In this document: piece after piece, positions 59,151-64,000 of the stretch
Position numbering within the stretch: position 1 is the first letter of the stretch
Layout of the letters: every line of letters starts with the position of its first letter
NCBI GenBank assembly: GCA_021613335.1
Contig: JAJTWR010000231.1
Span: forward strand, 2,144,501-2,208,500
From: Whitmania pigra
Lineage: Eukaryota > Annelida > Clitellata > Hirudinida > Haemopidae
Length of the DNA stretch: 64,000 nt
Reading direction: 5' to 3'
The notes under the pieces: model-generated
Seen by the model: the letters and a program-made list of their open reading frames with translations, nothing else
Database searches by the model: none
Told to the model about the DNA's origin: nothing
Position numbers and translations under genes: made by a program

Positions 59151-60031
59151 TTTCTATTCTTTCCAGCCATAACATCTCAGATCAACTCCAGAATTTTAGG
59201 AAATGCACGGATGCCATCAATGATTGGCATCTCGTTAACTTTCTCCAACTGAATCCTCAAAAATCTGAAATTATCTTTATTGGCACACCCACTCGCCTCA
59301 AAACTCTGTCGCCTCCTCTTTCTATAAGCATCGCTGGCACCCTCCTCCCTTCCTCTACTACCCTCAAGCTCCTCGGTGTTATTTTTGATTCACACCTCAC
59401 CTTACATTCCGCTTCTATTATCAAATCTTGCAATCACCTCATCTGGGCTATCCGGCACATCCGTCCTCTACTTTCCGATGATATAACTTCCGCCCTTGCA
59501 CGCTGCCTTGTTCTCTCTCGCTAAGACTATTGTAACTCTCTTCTTTATGGCACATCTGCTTCTTTAATTCAATCTTTGCAACGCGTCCAAAACAACCTTG
59601 CCAAGCTCGTCCTCATCAACTCTACCCTCAATAGCATGGACCGTCTGAAGAAATTGCACTGGCTGCCTATCCATAGTCGTATCACTTTCAAAATTGCCCT
59701 CATGACATATCACACTTTAGCAACATCCACCCCAACTTATCTCCATCATCTACTAGATCGCCGCCAAACATCTGGTCTTCGTTCATCGTCAGTCACTCAA
59801 CTTCACCAACCGGTACATAAATCATCCCTCCCAAACAGAGGCTTCTCGTACGCCTCTCCAGCTGTCTGGAACAGACTTCCTTCCACCGCCAGAGCCCAGC
59901 CATTCCTGGAGCTCTTCAAACGCCACCTGAAGACCCATCTCTTCAGGACTTCATGGGACAGCGAAGACACAAGGCGCCTCTGACGCTACGCACATGGCGC
60001 TTTATAAATTAATTATTATTATTATTATTAT
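59150..60031 (+). mobile_element. 3' part of an L2/CR1-like LINE
   Basis: ORF2 C-terminal half: FLQLNPQKSEIIFIG, LLGVIFDSHLTLHS, a TAA stop where DYCNSLLYG begins, then QRVQNNLAKLVL, LHWLPIHSRITFKIALM, AVWNRLP and FKRHLKTHLF. It ends in an ATT microsatellite tail. Base composition is distinctly C-rich compared with surroundings. It is truncated at the 5' side, as is usual for LINE insertions. Confidence 0.85.
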
Positions 60032-60351
60032 TTAAAAAGTAGTTAAAAAATAGTTACTAACTACCTTTTTATATAATACTTTTTAAGTAGTTAAAGCCCA
60101 TCTCTGTACTCACTTCATATTAGTTTGACGACGTAAATTTCCGTCTCCATAGAACGCCTGATGCGGCTTTGAATGGTTTTCCAACGTCTTTTGACTCGGG
60201 GTTCACTTAATACTATAATTAATCTATAGGCGACTAGTTGATTGATTATTTAATGATTTATGATTGTAGTATATTTTTAGAGATCTTAAAAGCTGCATTA
60301 GATTATTATTCAAAAGTTGGCATCTTAATATACCCCAGCTTACACGGAGCA
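60032..60351. other. 5' flank of the DNAJC10-like gene
   Basis: AT-rich sequence with another TAGTTACTAACTA motif at 60051-60063. Contains the presumed promoter and 5' UTR, with no clear core elements. Confidence 0.4.
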
Positions 60352-62035
60352 ATGAGGCTGCAAGATTTCTTTCTCTGGACGTTTATTTTAATGACATTTG
60401 CCATAAATGTAAATGGCGAGGATTTGTACGAGTTGCTAGGGCTAAACCGTCAAGCAACAACAGTGGAGATCAGAAAGGCATTCAAAAAGTTAGCCTTGAC
60501 AATGCATCCAGATAAGAATAGGGTCAGACAAATTTATCCTTTGTTTTTGTTCAGTTTATAATGTCTAAAAATGATAACATTCAACCAATAAGGCTTATTT
60601 TGCAGTTATTATGAATGTCATCAAGAATTTTATTTCTTGATTTATCAGTTATCAAAATAAAAATCATTCTAAGACTGACTGAGAAGCTGTCAAACTTATA
60701 TTGTGCAAGAATAGCTGTGATGAAATGTAAATAAATATGATTATGTTCAGGATGATCCATCAGCTCATGAAAACTTTCTTAAAATCAATCGTGCCTATGA
60801 GGTTCTGAAGGATGAGGACTTGAGGAAAAGATATGATAAATTTGGAGAAGAAGGCCTCAAAGAGGGTGGACCATCAGGAGGTGGATATCAAAGCTGGAAC
60901 TTCTACAGTCAGCAGTTTGGTGAGTCCCTTCATTAATCTGTTCTTAAAAATAAATGACAAAATTAGCATTTGTGCAATAGGAACATGGTCCAAAATTAAT
61001 TCAGATATTAGATGCGAGGTTAATTCTTTATACATTCATGGGTGATTTAAAATTTGTAGGAGAATGGAATTCTGCATAGTTTATTACAAAATTAGACATT
61101 CAGTTGTTCTTTTACAGGAATCTATGATGATGATGAAGAGATAATAACACTGAGCAGGTCTGATTTTGGTGAGTATATTAAAACTATACAAAAACATAAT
61201 CACATGCTATAATCTAGATGCTTTATGATAAAGACATATCTGTGGAGGGGACATCAGATGTTTGGTTCATCAATTTCTATTCTCCTCATTGTTCTCATTG
61301 TCATGATCTAGCTCCAACAGTAAGTTTTATCTTAAAACATTGCTTGATTTTAATTGAAGATTTTTGAAGAAGCAACTGCTTAGCTTTTATACTTTAATTT
61401 TTATAAACATGTATCGCTTTAGTTAAAATACTGAGCAGAGGATTTTGGAATTAATAAAATTTTATGCTTCAGTGGCGAGAAGTTGCTCGAGAATTGGTGG
61501 GTGTAGTTAGGATTGGAGCAGTGAATTGTGAAGATGACTGGCACTTGTGCAGACAGAAAGGTATCAGATCATATCCCACCCTCTTGCTTTATCCTGAGGT
61601 TACATGATTGTTCAATTGAAACTCTTGATTCCAAACTTATGGGAAATCTTCATTTTTTAGTGTTAAAGTTTTTTATGATATGCCTTCTAATTGCAGAGAG
61701 AAAAGTTTTATGGTACAAAGTCCAAACAGGAACTTGTAAAGTTTGTTCTTGATCATGTTAGATCGAATGTTGTGGAACTTTGGTCAGGAAATTTTAAGGA
61801 GATGACTGCTGATCCTAAAAACTCATTACCCTGGCTCATCAGTTTTTGTGGGAGTGATTCAGGAGGTGAGAACAATTATTGGGATTATTATTGAAAATAT
61901 TTGGATTTGATTACTTTGAATACCTTGATTTTATTATAAATATTATTTATGGATGATAGAATATTAATGAAATGTTCAACATTTTATTAAGAGTGCTTGG
62001 AGTCTGCAACAATGATCAAACTTTCATCGATGCTG
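60352..62035 (+). CDS. DNAJC10: DNAJC10/ERdj5-like ER disulfide reductase co-chaperone (5' part)
   Basis: Exons 60352-60522, 60751-60919, 61117-61168, 61234-61319, 61473-61598, 61697-61865 and 61992-62035. The start gives a signal peptide (LQDFFLWTFILMTFAINVNG). A J domain follows with MHPDKN (HPD motif) and ENFLKINRAYEVLKDEDL, then a thioredoxin domain with FYSPHCSHCHDLAPT (CxxC = CSHC, as in ERdj5) and GIRSYPTLLLYPE. REKFYGTKSKQEL and WLISFCGSDSG match the next part, and the last exon, ECLESATMIKLSSML, agrees with the position of the following ERdj5 segment. ERdj5 reduces misfolded glycoprotein disulfides together with BiP. Later thioredoxin domains are not in the window, and a mariner remnant lies downstream, possibly in the next intron. 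Confidence 0.88.
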
Positions 62036-62500
62036 GTGAGTCACATGGATTCATTATTGATAGAGACTCAAGGATCATGTTGTCCAAAAAGAATCTTTTT
62101 GTATGTCTAAAAACAATGATTCTGTCCAAAATGTTGTTTTCTGTGCAACCTTTTTAAACATCCATTACATTCATTCATCATGTCCTCACAAAAATATTAT
62201 TGTTATTACTATATGATGATATTCTACACTATTTATTTAAGCACTGAAAAGTAATCAAAATTGTTATCAAACATTAAAAAATGTCAGTATACAGTAAAAT
62301 CTCTCCATAAAGCACATCTCTACAACAAAATATTCATTATAATGGAATTGCTTTAGGGTCCTGGCCAAATCTCTAGTCTTTCTGTGCTAAAAATATTCTC
62401 AACAAAGAATTTTCTCAATAACCAATAAACGAAAAGCATTTTGGTCTCTATGTTCAAACTATCTCTAAGTGCATTGGTTAATTATGCAGATTTTGTAGTT
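62036..62500. other. Probable DNAJC10 intron, no exon seen
   Basis: AT-rich sequence after the last recognisable DNAJC10 exon. The frame at 61972-62157 is the exon read in a wrong frame and continued into intron. Confidence 0.45.
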
Positions 62501-62509
62501 AAGCAAAAC

Positions 62510-63305
62510 AAGATAATTTTAAGATAAATATAGAAAGGGCTTTATTCAAAGTAATGTCCATTGCTAGCAATACATTTCATCAACCTTTTAGGTAATTCAT
62601 GGATGCATCCCAAAAGAACGTTTCTTGTTTTGAGGCAAATCATTCATAGACCTAATTTTCCACTTCTTCGTATGTTTTGAAGTGCCGTCCAGAAAGTGCA
62701 TGTGCTGTCAATCAGAGTAGGTGGTAATCTGAAGGAGCAAGGTCTGGTGACTATGGCGGGTGGGTTAATACCGTTAATCTTTTAAAGCGTCTTTAACTGG
62801 TCTTGCAGTATGTGGTGGTGCGTTATCGTGAGGAAAAATTTCTTTGTCGTGTGTCCTGGCCAGTAAACCCACTTTGCATCACCAGTTACAATTTGATGCA
62901 TGAAAAACTTTTGTGCAACTGAACCAACTTTTGACTGACGACTTTTCGGTTTTCCATCTGTCTTTCATTCAATTGATGGGGCACCCATTTTCCTTCCTTT
63001 AAAATCTTACCCATTGTTTTTAGACAATTAGAAATTATTTGATGGGCAACGTCTAACCTTGCTGCAAATTGATTTTGCATTTGACACGCATCACGCAGTT
63101 GTTGGTCTTCAAACTTTTTCGATTGAATCCTGGACGTTTTTTGCCATTCACATCGAAATCTCCATTTTTAAAACAATTGAACCAGCATTCACAAGTATTT
63201 AGAGATGGATCTTGTTTGCCACAAGCATCACATAGCTTTCAGCAGCACTTTTTTGCAAAATAAAGTAATGAATTAAAACTTCCTGAAGATGTTCGTTTTA
63301 GAGCA
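62510..63305 (-). mobile_element. Mariner element remnant, internally deleted
   Basis: The minus strand reads, over several frames, VLIHYF plus KSAAES, then LDVAHQIISNCLKTMGKI, KWVPHQLNERQMENRK, IVTGDAKWVYW (first catalytic Asp), DNAPPHTARPVKDAL and HPPYSPDLAPSDYH. These are mariner transposase motifs. Roughly the segment between GDAKWVYW and DNAPPHT is missing and the frames are broken. Confidence 0.82.
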
Positions 63306-64000
63306 TGAAGTTCGACATATTTAATTAAATGTAAAAGTATTGATGATGTCAGCATTTTCAGACAATTTAGCAGACGCAGTTGTGTAGCTAGCAGATGAGA
63401 CGACAAGATAGCATATGTATAAAATCACATGTATATCTGCACATGCACAAATCCAAATATCAAACCAAATCCACATTATTAACTGGTACACCTGATGTAA
63501 TGAAAAAAATTGATTTATTTTTGTAAACATTCAAAACATTTTTAAAATTTTAATTTCTATCTTAGAAACATAGCTAAATATTTTTGATTTACCTTATTTA
63601 CTATTCAGAAGCTTTGAAAAACAAAAAGTTCAGTTCACTTTATACCTTTGATATTTTGATTTTAAAGCACATTATTGTTTTAGCACTAAACCAGAGAAAT
63701 AAGCATAGATGTAAAAACAAAAGTAAACTTTTTTAAAGATGTTGAACAAATTGAAAAAAATGTTTTGGTGGTCAGAACTAGGGCGACATTGCTAAAAAGC
63801 TTAAAATCAAGCTCCATTAAAGCTGCTGAAAGTGATACTAGGCTTAAATTTTTTGAAAAAATGTTCATGTTATTTTTGTAATTCTTATAATTGCATGTGA
63901 CATATAAGTTAAAACTTAAAAGAATAAAAAGTTTTGCTTTTATGAAAATCTGAATCAATTTACATTTTCTAAGAAATAATATAGCATACATAACTATATA
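63306..64000. other. Right edge, no supported gene
   Basis: AT-rich. Open frames at 63321-63530 and 63686-63991 (minus) have low-complexity composition and no motif. It may still be DNAJC10 intron. Confidence 0.45.

Noticed and set aside
63686..63991. 101-aa minus-strand open frame at the window edge
   Set aside because: Low-complexity hydrophobic composition from AT-rich DNA and no homology recognised.

Overview
The window is nuclear DNA from an intron-rich, AT-rich animal genome. Genes are split into many short exons with GT-AG introns, and the families present are metazoan: Vav, a B-box/NHL protein, INAFM, a VWD-C8-TIL/cystine-knot mucin and an ERdj5-type chaperone. L2/CR1-like LINE tails, hAT, Tc1 and mariner remains are scattered between and inside genes. 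An invertebrate is likely, but I cannot place the phylum from sequence alone. There are no CRISPR arrays, rRNAs or intact tRNAs.

Layout. (1) 1109-3268, minus: B-box/coiled-coil/NHL-like protein with a frame break. It is divergent from (2) 3596-4084, plus: a single-exon InaF-motif membrane protein. (3) 7092-14949, plus: a 26-exon Vav guanine-nucleotide exchange factor (CH, acidic, DH, PH, C1, SH3, SH2). It lacks the usual C-terminal SH3, and its C1 domain has lost two zinc ligands. (4) 16068-20376, minus, convergent with Vav: a six-exon Maf/YhdE nucleotide pyrophosphatase. One copy of a 460-bp direct repeat lies in its intron 2 and a second lies just upstream of its ATG. (5) 20.6-26.2 kb: transposon-rich gap. 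(6) 26267-55803, plus: one giant secreted gel-forming-mucin-like gene. It has a signal peptide, three VWD-C8-TIL units, three LDLa repeats, about 17 copies of a two-exon beta-rich cysteine-bounded domain joined by short Thr/Pro linkers, a mucin-type PTS region, a Cys-rich segment and a C-terminal cystine knot. (7) 56-60.1 kb: LINE RNase H, hAT and L2-like LINE remains. (8) 60352-62035 and beyond, plus: 5' part of a DNAJC10/ERdj5-like ER co-chaperone. A deleted mariner lies further downstream, and the 3' part of the gene is not in view.

The most unusual structure is inside the mucin gene at 43.0-48.4 kb. A 220-bp tandem repeat occurs 13 times, and each unit carries one complete 114-bp phase 1-1 exon encoding a Thr/Pro/Gly/Val-rich segment plus its intron. 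Amplifying the DNA repeat therefore amplifies exons. These arrays alternate with three copies of a domain cassette and are followed by three near-identical 1.6-kb tandem copies of a two-domain cassette. Broken exons, small indels and a chimeric junction mark recent unequal recombination, and one block may be assembly error. All modules are in the same splice phase, so duplication or skipping would not break the frame.
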